The notes under the pieces: model-generated
What the model saw: only the letters and a program-made list of their open reading frames with translations
Database searches by the model: none
Told to the model about the DNA's origin: nothing
Made by a program: the position numbers and the translations under genes
Assembly: GCA_949825065.1 (NCBI GenBank)
Contig: OX463839.1
Span: 28,021,291-28,085,290, forward strand
Source of the DNA: Odontocerum albicorne
Taxonomy: Eukaryota; Arthropoda; Insecta; Trichoptera; Odontoceridae
Direction of reading: 5' to 3'
DNA: 64,000 nt
Shown here: positions 34,021 through 45,514 of the stretch, in pieces
Layout of the letters: the number at the start of each line of letters is the position of its first letter
Position numbering within the stretch: position 1 is the stretch's first letter

Positions 34021-35040
34021 AAATATGGGGTACCACAAGGATCGGTATTAGGGCCGCTACTTTTTATTCACTATACTGATATTCTGCTCTTTAAATTTTA
34101 TGATCCAAAAGACAAAGATATTCTCAAAGACACAGAGGGAGGACACTTCCAATTGGATTCTTAGTCTCAAATTTATGTCTAAAAATAAATTGAAACTTAA
34201 TACAAGTGAAAAAAAATTCTAGGTAATTCACGGCATAGATTATATAGTATATTCTTAATAGATATGTGTTATCAGTCGTAGGTATAAGTGTTTTTCCACT
34301 CAAAAACATTTAAATATTTTGGTGTCAATCTTCATAGTATAGTAAACTCTCTTTCAATGTAGCTGCTAGGCTGATATAAGGCAGTTATACACATTGTTAT
34401 ATTGATCCAATTCTAAAGAGTGAACAGTGGCTTTATTGTCGCGAATGGGTTAATTTCAAACTTTTGTTTCTTTGTATGCAAGTTCCATAATGGGATGTCT
34501 ACATTGTATCATTCGAATCTGTACCCGAGAGATGTTCATTTGAAAAAATGTAGAACTTTGAGGTTGATGTCTATCTTCATAGTCAACTTACTCTCTTTCA
34601 TTAGACAAATAGATTCAACAGTTTCTTCGGGCTCCTATTTTCAGTGTAGCAGCTAGGCTGATATGAGGTAGTCATAAATATTGTTATAATAATCTCCTTC
34701 TAAAAAGTCTACATTGGATCAACTGTTGCGAACGAAGTGCTTTTAATATGTTTCTAAGTACCCTCAATACGATATCTACATTATATATTTCAAGACTGTG
34801 TCTGAGAGATGTTCGTTCGGAAAATAGTAGAACTTTGAGGTTGATTTTCGAATACATAGATTGTTCCAAATTGGTCCAATAGGACGAGGTATAATGATAA
34901 GGATTTGCTGTTGTTTGTATTATAGCATGGAATGGTCTTCCTCTAAGTATTAGAAATATGGGGGTGTATGTAACTTTAGGAAGCACTGGAAGACGACCCT
35001 TTTTGGGAGGTTCTATCAAAATACATAATTTTATACGAGT
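34021..35040 (+). pseudogene. LINE reverse transcriptase fragment with internal duplication
   Basis: Starts at the RT motif KYGVPQGSVLGPLLF (34021-34065). It then passes through damaged sequence (SKTFKYFGVNLHS near 34.29 kb) to a C-terminal region: ARLI, LLLKSLHWINCCERSAFN, LYISRLCLRDVRSENSRTLR and finally IIAWNGLPLSIRNMG at about 34.92-34.96 kb. These blocks (LHWLPI.ERI, LRS, WN.LPL.IR) belong to the C-termini of CR1/L2-like LINEs. The YADD box is not found, and the C-terminal part is present twice. Stops and frameshifts make it inactive. Confidence 0.78.
34328..34850 (+). repeat. ~280-bp diverged tandem duplication of LINE C-terminus
   Basis: TGTAGCTGCTAGGCTGATAT at 34358 recurs as TGTAGCAGCTAGGCTGATAT at 34645. 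GAGAGATGTTC at 34528 recurs at 34804, followed in both by GTAGAACTTTGAGGTTGA. The spacing drops from 287 to 276 bp, showing indels since duplication. Confidence 0.9.
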
Positions 35041-35084
35041 ATGAACATTATACACATACACTACACTTTATGTAAAGGCGAATG

Positions 35085-35335
35085 CGTTACTATCACATAT
35101 TGGAAGATCTACAAATGTTGCTTTGTAGATCGTCTTCCCGTGCTAAGGTTTCTACGGTTTTCTTACCATTTTTTTTTTCTAAACATATGCAGATACGGGG
35201 AAGTACTTTATCTAATGGCCTCAACCACTATTTTCCTATCCTTACACTCAACTTGTTTTTTTTGTAATCATTTTAATCTGTTAATAATGTTGAGTTCAAA
35301 TCCCAAATTAGAGCGCTCTTAAGGAGCCTTGTTAT
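35085..35335 (-). repeat. Interspersed repeat family R2, long copy
   Basis: Minus-orientation counterpart of 24.95-25.20 kb: CGGTTTTCTTACCATTTT, AAACATATGCAGATACGGGG, ATCTAATGGCCTCAACCAC, TACACTCAACTTGTTTTTTTT, GAGTTCAAATCCC and GAGCGCTCTTAAGGAGCC. In this orientation GAGTTCAAATCCC is a good tRNA-type B box. A short inverted pair (GAAGATCTACAAA ... TTTGTAGATCGTC) marks the 5' side. Confidence 0.75.
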
Positions 35336-36484
35336 TTTTATTATGTTTTATTTTTAACTCAAGAAAATATTTTTTGACACATTTTAATCACGAGTATATC
35401 AACAATATATACAGTAAAATATTTTTAATGTCTTTAATTTTAAACAAAAGAAACCTTTTGTTACACAAAATATCTCAAGCTGCCGCTTCTCACTCAGCAT
35501 ATTTTATAATTGATTTCTTACTTCTAAAATAGTCCCGTAACAATACGTTTTGACTTGTTAAACAAGTCTCCAGACATTTTCTGAAGTGCATTTGAACTTT
35601 ATCAAATTCAATTATAAATAACATCTTAGTATCATACACATTTGTCAAAATATTAAATTAATTTCTCCGTCGATGAAAATAGATGCATATTAAATTAAAT
35701 TAAATATTTTTCAAGTGTCCCTGAATTCTTTCCAAGTATCTCAAATACCTTTGTGATATATTGTATTACACGAACAAATGTCTACAATTGGAACTAGAGG
35801 GGAGAATCTGATTAAGTAGGATATAAATAGCTCAAGCAATTTTCCGACGTATTGAATGGACATTTTCCTTCTTTCATTTTTATCAGCGATACTCATCCTC
35901 CGCCCCTCTCTCGAGAACTTAACAAATAGAAAATCGATTTTGGACGTCGTTACTCAAAGTAATGAAGACAAACAACTTTTACATTTCACCCAAGGACCTC
36001 TTTACACGGCCGGCTGTTATCATACATGTCATGTGTGTCTACCAATTAATTCCTACAGCCCCTACATTTAGAATAATCAACGGCCACAGTGAAAATTTTA
36101 CTGGGTGGATTGCTATTAAAGGATCAACTTGAATTGCTTACTACAACTTTATTTTTGTGTTTTGTTTTTTTTTTTTTCATTTAGTCATGGTTCACATTCG
36201 TTTATTAAAATAAATACGTGATAAAAATTTGAAAACTTGATTTTTTTTATTTAAATGCCTAAGAACTTGAACCAAATCAAACTTAAAATGATATGTCAAA
36301 AACAAGGAAAAAGTCTTGTAACTTGATTTACTTAACATACACTGGAACCTTAATACTACACAAATGTATGGTATTTTTTTATCTACGAATCCGTTAAATA
36401 CCTCAATAAATATAATAATTTTAATTTGCAAAAAAATCTTAAAAGGAAAGAAATTGTCCAGTGTGATGATTGTAGCCGTCACCT

Positions 36485-36605
36485 TCCTCGCTGTACATTC
36501 AACTTGTTTTTTTTTTAACGTAATATTTTAATTATGGCTTAGATTTCTGAGTTATAGCGCCCTTAAAGAGGGACTGCTCTCTATATAGCGTTTTATAAAC
36601 ACTAC
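36485..36605 (-). repeat. Interspersed repeat family R2, 3' part
   Basis: CTGTACATTCAACTTGTTTTTT, TTAGATTTCTGAGTT and ATAGCGCCCTTAAAGAGGG match the last third of the 35.1-kb copy, in the same orientation. Confidence 0.65.
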
Positions 36606-39600
36606 TTTCAGAATTATTATGAATTTATTAATGATTTGTATCTAGCGGAATTATGCGTTAAGTTGTGCCATCAAGAACACGCACTATACTGCAGTCGTCT
36701 TAGTCTCGTCTCAACCGTCTAGTTGAAATAGATCACATGAATAAACCGAGGTATCTCAATTATTGTTTTCGAGGGGCTGGCCCTACAGTATGCATACTCG
36801 TAAGTCTTAGTAGTGTCGGTAAGCTGATGACATAGGGGCGGGGCATTCAAATATTTTTAAGTATATACTATTTGAGTGATATTAAATCAATAAATTGCGC
36901 CATTAAGATACGAGTATATTTATTTAATTATAAATTTGAAGTTGTAATCTATGAATGTGTAAATAATTTCAATTTACTCATATGTCAATTTCATTTGATA
37001 ACATAAATTTCATTATGTCAATTTAATTTCCGGGAGAATATATTTAAAAGTTTTTTTTGAACCCTTGTTCAAAAAATTATACTTTTATATTTGAGAAAAC
37101 GTTGTTTCAATGCAACATACTCGTATAAAGCAAATTAACTTTCATATCCGACTATTATAATTTTTTTTCAGTACTTTAAGAAATACGAATGTTTGTATAG
37201 CTAAATGTGTTTAAAGAAATATTATCAAACGAATTTGCTACAAAGTAAATTAATCAAAAGTGAGAAACTAGACCCAAAACTTGTAACCACAACAAAAACT
37301 TTTCGTTAATAATGTATTAACGATCATATTATCTTTCTCTCTCTCTTGTATGAAAACGTATTGAAATTTTAATGCACGACATAAAACTCGATATTTGTCA
37401 TTAATATTCATTGATTAGTTTTCTTGCCTTTATGATATTAAACAGTAAAACTTTCGAGAAGCAAATATTAAGTTAATCAGCAAGAAAATTATTTTATAAT
37501 TAAGTTCAGTAAACTTAATCTTATACGATTTAGATAACAAACTAAATGAATCCGTGAGACCGTTAGACTCTCTACTATATATCGTTAATTATTTTCTGCT
37601 CTTTCTCTTCAAGATCGTTAGATCCATGTTGAACCATATCAAGTAAAACATTGCTATCAGTTTGGACAACTTCGTAAAAAAAATTACAATGTGCCTCCAT
37701 CGACAGTCATAAATCTACTGTTTGATTTTAAGTCACTTAAATTACATTTTTATAAATGTATGTTAGTATCTAACATAATAAGTATAAAAAGAACAGTTGA
37801 ACATACGAGTATATTAGTAAAATATAATAGTGTGAAACATGGTATTGCAAGTTAGCTGCTATGTATTCAGGATCCAACTAACTAGGCGATTAATTGCCCG
37901 TGTTTTGTTTAACACCCTTAACATACATTGGTATTTTCCTCTGAATACATGGTTCCGGTCAAAATAATAATACATTTTTATCTCATTTTAAACTATTTTC
38001 AAGATTCGACAAAAAAAATCAACGGGATTTAAAAAAAATCTAATTCAAAATAAAACATCACATAACGTATTGAAAAATAATTCAATGCATATTAAACTAA
38101 GAAAAAAGCTTCATCTACATCTCATATTCACGCGTTATTACATATATATATATAGAGTCAAGTCTCGAAGTCATAAAGCACGCATTATAGGTGCGTCAAA
38201 GTATTTTTTTAGCAATTGTACCTCTTTCAAATCCGTTTAGCTCTATGGGGTGTTATTAAAAAGCAATGGTGCCGTGTAACCAAATTGTATCTGTGCCAGG
38301 AAGGTTCTTGACACAGGCACGTTAAAAGTTGTTATTGCATAGTATAATAGCTATGAGTATACTTATATGCAACTTGTTCCTTCTTAGGATGGTCATATTG
38401 AAAATATACTTGTGTATTATATAATTCTCTCATGTGTCGAAGAGATTTTAGAAGAGGTATGTGCAACTAATTTAGTCGTGAGACATTTAATAACTAACAC
38501 ATTCCATGTATACACTTTTATTGTTTAATAAAATTTAAAGCGGCATTTGTGTTGATTATACACAAAAACAACTCATTTTGCCTGTCCTGCACACCAGAAA
38601 TTCGTTTTGAAAATATACGAAATGGAAAATACCCACTTTAGACTGATCCTAACGATATGCATATCAATACACACCAATATCAAGGGTGTTTTCTTCCTAT
38701 ATCTGGATTCATTCATCATGGAGATATTCATCATTGGATCTATGGACGTGTGATGGGTAACCACTTCTAAAGAAAACAGAAGATTGCTAAGCATGCGAAT
38801 GAATAAATCATAGATACTCTTTTTGAAATCCTTTTAAGACGAATTGTTAACAAGTCATAAAAACAGAGATTTTTATTATATTTTTTGTTTTGTTTGTTTT
38901 CCTTTTTTTTTAATTAGAAAAGAGTATTGTTTTGTTCTTATAAACATTAAAATAAAAACAAAGCTATCAGTAATTGTTTTTTTTGTAAACATCTGCAGAT
39001 TTTATTGTGATTCGTTTTGCCTTTTTCTGCGGATGTTATCGGTTTCATACATATATGTTATTTGATCCGATAGAATTAGGATAACACTAAATAATTAATG
39101 CTATAAATTTCAACAAACTTATATGAACAAATAAGTTTTATAAAAATCTATCAAAAAAAAATTATAGGTTAATTGAATAAAAAGCATATAAATTATCAAT
39201 TCGATATATGAAAGTACAATACATATTTTGTAAACAGTTAAAAACATCAACTTTCTCAACATTAATTATATGTTTTTTAGGCATACAAAAAGTAAACATT
39301 TCAGAAATGTTGTGGATTCATTAAAAGTTCATTAGTTTTAAATATTATCTAATAACACTTACATGCAAATCCTCCATCCTGAAGTAGGCAGACAGGGCAG
39401 ATATCCATACACTCAGCTTTTGTCTTATCTTAACATGGTCTTCTGTTTGTCATACATTTTACATTTCTATCAGTCAAAATTTATCCGACTATATTTTTCC
39501 ATTATTTTCTCGGTCTACCACATTTGCACGTCACTCATTTCAATATATACTCGTATATTTGGTTTGTCTTTCACAACTCATTCTCATGATATGTCTAAAC

Positions 39601-39984
39601 TATCTCAAGATTAATTTCTTAATTATATTTATTTAAAATCCGATTGCATCAAATGATTTTCCATAATATGGCCACTGCTCACTTTATCGTATATTTTAAT
39701 ACCTTATATTATTTGCAAAGCATTCATTTATTATACTTCTTTTAATATTCCTTGATATTCAGGATTCGTTTGCATCAAGTTGGACACTCACATAACGTGT
39801 ACTTTTTTTTGTATTGTAGAAGCTAAATTTTAATTAAATTAAAATTGTTGGCTTTCAAAAAATGTTATAGAATCGAGCTTCGTATAAAATGCGTCAAATA
39901 TTATTAAAGAAAAATGTTAGTACATATAAGCTAACCTCTTGATATGAATAATTAAATTGTTGAGAGAATCCAATAAATAACACA
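36606..39984. other. AT-rich region rich in ACGAGTA motifs
   Basis: No gene recognised in 3.4 kb. Several TACGAGTA/TACTCGTA octamers occur (36.79, 36.91, 37.12, 37.81, 39.55 kb). Around 38.58-38.83 kb all forward frames are partly open and one reads NDMHINTHQYQGCFLP, but no family is recognised. Confidence 0.45.
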
Positions 39985-40265
39985 AATATCTGGGATGCCG
40001 GCTGAATGAACAATCGGAACAGTCTCAAGAGATCAAAGTAAGAGTGGAAACTGCACAAAGTTTCTTCTTCAAAATGCAGATTTTCCTCTGAAACAAGGAT
40101 TTCAAGCTCGACTTACGTACATATACGAATTTGACGTTGCTACATATTATCCGTACTTCTAGCAGTATTGTAGTTTGGACAATTAATCATGCCACCACAG
40201 AAAAACTTGAATATTTTGAAATAAGGTCCTGTTGAAAAAAGTCAAATTATAATAGTTGACAAAGT
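39985..40265 (+). pseudogene. LINE reverse transcriptase fragment (connection domain)
   Basis: Plus strand reads HKYLGCRLNEQSEQSQEIKV, then RVETAQSFFFKMQIFL, NKDFKLDLR, then after frameshifts a stretch equivalent to CYVWSVLLYG. YLG..(I/L)NEQ.....EI..RIE.A...F.KM..(F/L) is the thumb segment of insect LINE ORF2 proteins. Only this piece survives and it carries stops. Confidence 0.75.
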
Positions 40266-40723
40266 CCGCAATGTTGACATGTTGGAATGAATGAATAAAG
40301 ATAAAGAAGCATATTATATACTAGAGAAGCATATTATCCTTCTGCCATATTCATACATCATTATCTCCCATTATAAAAGCTTTTCACTCTTCCGTCTCTC
40401 CGAATTTTAATAATTTGATTTACCCAAACTTCTCGTATCTCATTTTCGACCTGTATATGACATACTCGTATTATATTTGTAAATATTCCATCAATCAATC
40501 TTTCTACACGACCAAACTATCTCAAGGTTCCTTTATTGATCTCAAGTACATCATCTTATTAAACCGTATGATTTTCAAATGTTTTCATTTCTCATTCAAC
40601 CGTATAAAATATTTCCATACATTAACTCGTACAATACTTATCAGAGGGAAAGTGGCAAGTCATTATAATAAATGCCACACAACTCTTAAAGGGTTTGAAC
40701 ACAATTTCCATTATGAAATAACG

Positions 40724-40850
40724 CTGATGACCTCCGAGGCTTAATTGATAAGATGCTTGTCTTTCAGCCCGGGAGTGGCGGATTCAATTCTCGTTGAAAC
40801 CCAATTTATTGTAAAACGGTTCTAGTCCAGTTTTCACTTCTGTAAATTTA
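40724..40850 (+). mobile_element. tRNA-derived SINE, 5' part
   Basis: GATGACCTCCGAGGCTTAAT, then TGATAAGATGCTTGTC (A box), then GGCGGATTCAATTCTCG (B box), then GGTTCTAGTCCAGTTTTCAC match the family head and the start of its body. Confidence 0.75.
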
Positions 40851-40859
40851 TACACAACT

Positions 40860-40920
40860 TCCGTGACGACCGACGGTCTCTGTGGCCTAGTTGATGTGAT
40901 GCCCATCTTTAATTACCTTA
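40860..40920 (+). mobile_element. SINE head fragment
   Basis: CTGTGGCCTAGTTGATGTGATGC is the A-box part of the SINE; the sequence ends before the B box, probably because of a deletion. Confidence 0.5.
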
Positions 40921-41543
40921 ACATAAACGAGTTTGTGTTATTTCAGGATATACGAGTATATTTACAAACTATATTGATGTCAATAAACTTTCTATTTATT
41001 TATTTTACTTTTATATATCAGCCATCTCAAACGGCTCATTACCTGTTTTGAGTTAGCTGACTTACCCCCACTAAATTCACAGATGAACACGAATACTTCA
41101 AGAAAATCCGAGCTGCAGCCGTTCGTATGATTTAACATGTATTAGCAAAATAATGTCTTCTAGATTATTTCTCTGCTTTGTTAAAATTTAAACTTTTATT
41201 TTCTTTTAAAGATTGTTTACGCTAGCAGTGAATCTGGAATTGTGTGTATTTGTATGAGTATTCGCGTTTATACTTTTTATAATTCTTGAACATATTTATT
41301 AAGTTTATCGTTTTATCAACTGCTCATATATCATTTATTTTTTTTCTAGTATCATAATTTACGTGTTTATAGGTGTGGACTGAATAAGATCTAGCGTTTT
41401 TACCGCCCAATTCCCCCCTTTATTGATAGAGGATGTACCTCGATTGGGTAGCTGTTATAAAATGAGTCCAGAACTTTTGATAGTTTCTCTCGAAAATGTA
41501 TTTCCTTTTCGATTACCCTTACATATAACATATATGTTATATA

Positions 41544-41576
41544 TGTGTGGGTCAGAATAATAGTGGTGTATGTCCA
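41544..41576 (+). repeat. Left terminal inverted repeat
   Basis: 33 bp starting TGTGTGGGTCAG; it pairs with the right end with one mismatch at its third base. Confidence 0.9.
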
Positions 41577-41878
41577 GGTAAAAGAGTTTTGAGAAAAATA
41601 AGATTTTGTAAAATTTGCTTAGATTAAATAAATACCATTGATATCATTTTAGAAGCAGTTTTATTTTAAAAATATTATTATTTCACAATATTGGAACGTA
41701 ATAATTAAAAGAAAATAAAAGTTTTTATTACAAAACTATTTGAAATCTTGCGAATAAATGGAGATACTTCACTATTATTCTGAAAAAAAAGTGAAAATAT
41801 ATCTGTTATCATAAACATGACAAAGCATTGTGGTATGATTTTATCTGAAACTAATACGAAAATGTTATTGGAGTATTA

Positions 41879-43130
41879 TTAATCGTATATTATTTCATCA
41901 TCAAAATCTATATCCTGAATTTCTGACATAAATGAACGTGTTGTTAGTTCAGTAGGTAGATTTTTATAAAAATTTGCATAATTAGGTGAGATGAACGATA
42001 GTAAATTCATCATGTCCTTTTTTGGAAGAAGAAATGGGTCTTCTGGAATTGTATGATACATTTTGGTGAACATTTTATAGAACATTGAGTCATCTCCCGT
42101 GACCTCTTCTGTCTAAATTTCCGAATAAAACTCTAGCACACCTCTGTATTGAGAGTTTCCTTCAATTCAAAAATCATGGGAGACGACTTCTCATATCGAA
42201 GCCATCGTATTTTTAGCCAATTAAAATCATAACCACAAACTGTTTTTTGTCTATCTGTAACAGAATCCTCAAGATTTTTTGTAGATAGAAATTCAGTTCT
42301 TTTGTAGATAGAAATTCAGTACTTCTACCACTTTAAACTTGGACAGTTTTCGTTTTGCATTTTTTATGATTTCTATCCAGTCTTTGGGCCCAAAAATATA
42401 ATAATGACTGCGGCTTGATTTTTCGATAATCCCGAACTCTGCATCATTGGGCAAGGAAGAGTGCCCAGGAACTAAAAATTTGTGATCAACAGTTTCGATG
42501 CCAATGTGTATGTATCCTGAAGTAACTTCATTAATGATAAAGTGACTTTTATATTTCTATTTTGTCCAGTGCATGAATCCGAATACATAATAATGTGTTT
42601 GTTAGACGACGGATTTTCTTTAATGTGTTTTACTAACACTGATGCAATATCTTAAGACCCACGCCCACCTTCTGTTTCATCCCAAGTATACATGTGTCTC
42701 ATTCCATTATTAAAACAATGAATGCCAAAGTTGTAAACATAAAGATTTCGTTTGTAATATGCAATAGATGTTGTGAGCTTTGGGAATGGAAGAGCTTTTT
42801 GGAGATCGAAAGTAATAACGTAACTTTGAGTTATTTCATTTTTATAATCCAATTTCAAACATTCTCTAGCTTGGTCTGCCTTTCGCAAATGTAGATGTTT
42901 TTCATTAATGATAGCATTCTTCAACTCCGGATTTACCTCTACTTTCGTTTTCATTTCTAATTCATCACACAAACGACAAGTGTCTTGGTTAGGTCATTTG
43001 AAACCTAGGTTAAACTTTGTGTTAAAAATATGATAGTTATATTTGATTTTTTGGTTCGATTCCATTTTCTTCGCATTGTCCCTTATACAAATCGTATATT
43101 TTGCGGAGAGTTAATTCCGGATTCAAGTAT
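41879..43130 (-). pseudogene. Decayed ORF of unassigned insect-wide family (candidate transposase)
   Basis: From about 43130 downward the minus strand reads YLNPELTLRKIYDLYKGQCE, FNTKFNLGFK, DTCRLCDELEMKTKV, KLDYKNE, VITFDLQKALPFPKLTTSIA, YYKRNLYVYNFGIHCF, MYTWDETEGGRGS, DIASVLVKHIKENPSSN, IIMYSDSCTGQNRNIKV, FLVPGHSSLPNDAEFGIIE and DWIEIIKNAKRKL. The end is SFISPNYANFYKNL and DIDFDDEIIYD. I recognise the FNT.FN..F / DTC..CDE / SDSC.GQNRN / VPGHS.LPND combination from many uncharacterised insect proteins (possibly the family with domain DUF7869; unverified). Asp residues in TFDLQ, YSDSC and LPNDAEF are candidates for an acidic catalytic set. Several frameshifts and stops break it, and the N-terminus appears lost. 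Confidence 0.75.
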
Positions 43131-43437
43131 TTTCTGTTAGGATTCTATACTTTGGAGTAGTGGCTTTGATAGGCTGGTGCAACGATATCGGAATCATCTA
43201 GTTTTCTGTAATAGTTTCGGTGTAATAGTGAATTATGTCCGGATATACTTCACTCTTACTCTAGTATTGTAGATACTTCACTATTATTCTGACATAAATG
43301 ACAACGACTGGTAGTGTAAAAACAAAAAACACCACTGTAATAGAGAATATGTTAATTATGGACATAATGCATTATTATTCTGATAAATCAACACATTTTG
43401 AACTCTCCTTTGTTATTAACTCGTTTTTTTACAAATT

Positions 43438-43470
43438 TGGACATACACCACTATTATTCTGACCCACTCA
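43438..43470 (-). repeat. Right terminal inverted repeat
   Basis: Reverse complement starts TGAGTGGGTCAG and matches the left end to TGTCCA. Confidence 0.9.
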
Positions 43471-44864
43471 TATGTAGTTTCAGAATATACTATGTTGCTT
43501 TTAATAAACATGTTATTAGTATCATTATAACTTACAGTTTTATTATTATCGTTTAAATTATTATTATTATTTTACAAAACAATATTATGAAAATCTTTCA
43601 GTATAGCGTTTTGTATTTGGTGGTGTATTCTTTACGAACCTAGCTTAAATAGTGTGACACGTACTATTTATTTTTTGTTCAATAAAATACCATCAATCTT
43701 TAATTCAAAGATACTCGTAGGTTTAGGAACAGAGTTTGCTTGTTACTGTTACTGACGCCTGAAACTCGAAGAAAGGTCAATGAATTTGGATTTAAGTAGT
43801 CTTCATCATATTTATCCTACGTCTACATAGCCAGATTTAAGTATTCTTCATCATATTTATCCTACGTCTACATAGCCAGATTCTAGAAAAATATTTTCTT
43901 CGAAACAGAAAAAAACTCTTTGTACAATTTATTAACTATATATAATGTCTTTCACATTTCATCTGCCCGTTCTCAGAGATGAGATGGTGAATTTTTGTAA
44001 TCCGTGAAAGTAGGTTGTCCCTATCTTAAGCCCAAGAAGTAGCTATCGTACATGTGAAGTGCTGTAGAAAATATCTAATCTACGTGGAATGGTCGAACGT
44101 GCGTATCGGCCATAAGAAAATATTTGCTGATTTCAGCCAAAGAGACGCAACTAAAAGATTTCTTAGATATATACAAACCCCAAGCTTTTTATTTTATGTG
44201 TTAAGGGCAGTTTTTCACAGAAATGGTACTTGAATAATAGATTTTTTTCTTCATTTAAAATTCATAAGAAGTTTTAGTGATAACATTAATATGTGGATTT
44301 TTTTCAATTATTTCTTTTTAACAGATAAGAACATGATATTTTACAAAAAAAAATTATCTTTTAATTAAAATAATTCCTAAAATAAAAACAAAATTATAAA
44401 TTTTTTTCCAAATTCTTTATTTAGACCTTGTAATTCGGCAAAATATAAAGTTATAGTGATAGAAAAGAGTGGAAGAAAAGCAAATGCGATATATGGGTGA
44501 AAATTGAAAGGCTGGAGCAAGGAATTCTGCTATTTTATTAATATATTCTCAGATGGTGGGAGAATTACAAGAAATATCGAATGGCGTAAACAAAGGCAAT
44601 GGGGCCCCTTAAATACGAGTACATATACTCGAACCGGATAGTATCAAAACCTGCTAACATAATAGTCCACAACAGTATTTTAGTACAAACTTTAATATTT
44701 TTATTTATTTTTTCAAAACAGACTTAGCCCAATTACTTTGAAAAATACAGGACATATTAAAAATAAAGGAAAATTACATAGAATTAAATAAAAAAATATA
44801 TAAAATAATGTATATGCATACATATATACACACAAACATATGATACACATATATTCACAGTCAC
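43471..44864. other. AT-rich stretch with a 45-bp tandem duplication
   Basis: No gene recognised. GATTTAAGTA(G/T)TCTTCATCA begins two nearly identical 45-bp units at 43790 and 43835, both ending CTACATAGCCA. Confidence 0.7.
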
Positions 44865-45512
44865 TTAAGTACGTTGATGCGTGCTTTCTAACGCGCTCAA
44901 TCTTAGAAGAAAATTGAAGCAGAAAAAACGAAGCAGTCCCGTTCAAAAGAGTTAAGGCCCTTCCAACAGGCATAACGGCTGGAAGACCCGTTCTTGCGTA
45001 TGTTATTGAGTTCTTGCCGGCGCAGTCTAGTGTAATTGTTAGGAACATTTAACGCTAATCTTTCTAGTAATGCTGGACAGCTCACAACTCCTCGAACGAG
45101 TTTGACAACGTATACCAGGAGACGCAGATCTCTTCTAACGCTCAAGGAGTTATACCCGAGCATGCCCAACAGAAACTAAGTAGGATAAAGCCATGGATAG
45201 ACACCGAACTCTCTCATATAGAGATGTCGTAGATATTTTTGTGTACTTTCTCCACCATGAGTGAGTTCTGCGCCCTCACCGGGCTCCAAATGCAAGCATT
45301 GCTTTCTAGTTTGCTACGGATCAATGAATTAAACAACGTTTTGAGAACCAATTGGTTTTCAAACGACTTAGAGATTCTCATTACAAATCCTAGAGTTTTA
45401 TAAGCTGAGTTGCTCATAATTTATATGTGAGGACCAAACGCGAGATTGCTGTGGAACAGGACACCCAGATCTTTAAACGCGAGATTGCTGTGGAACAGGA
45501 CACCCAGATCTG
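44865..45512 (-). pseudogene. Jockey/CR1-like LINE reverse transcriptase C-terminus
   Basis: Minus strand from 45512: DLGVLFHSNLAF (present twice through a 39-bp duplication), then YKTLGFVMRISKSFENQLVL, LKTLFNSLIRSKLESNACIW, SPVRAQNSLMVEKVHKN. After a break come GMLGYNSLSVRRDLRLLVYV, KLVRGVVSCPALLERLALNV and PNNYTRLRRQ. These are the thumb and C-terminal blocks of Jockey-like LINE RTs (DLGV.FD..L.F, KTLGFI.R, L..LY.SLVRS.LEYAS..W.P, L..RR....L...KL..G.(V/I)...LL). Two long frames (67 and 88 codons) remain open, so it is less decayed than most LINEs here, but palm and endonuclease are absent. Confidence 0.88.
45436..45512. repeat. 39-bp in-frame tandem duplication
   Basis: AAACGCGAGATTGCTGTGGA starts at 45436 and again at 45475; the copies are identical. 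The unit equals 13 codons and repeats the DLGVLFHSNLAF motif of the LINE on the minus strand. Confidence 0.95.
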
Positions 45513-45514
45513 AA

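Larger units (their letters stand above)
41544..43470 (-). mobile_element. TIR-bounded DNA transposon of unassigned superfamily
   Basis: Terminal inverted repeats of 33 bp with one mismatch lie at 41544-41576 and 43438-43470; the shared inner core is GGGTCAGAATAATAGTGG. TA flanks both outer ends, but the left flank is a TA run, so the target duplication is only suggestive. The core ACTATTATTCTGA recurs inside: a 22-bp exact direct repeat at 41762-41783 and 43271-43292, plus ATTATTATTCTGAT at 43371. This is the pattern of subterminal transposase-binding sites. Between them lies one decayed ORF on the minus strand. The 1.93-kb length suits an element with a single transposase gene, partly deleted. 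Confidence 0.85.

Noticed and set aside
38580..38830. Several simultaneously open forward frames
   Set aside because: No frame matches a family I know and codon usage gives no preference; left as unassigned.
44590..44640. GGGGCCCC-containing patch and paired ACGAGTA-like motifs
   Set aside because: Too short to interpret alone; counted only within the ACGAGTA observation.
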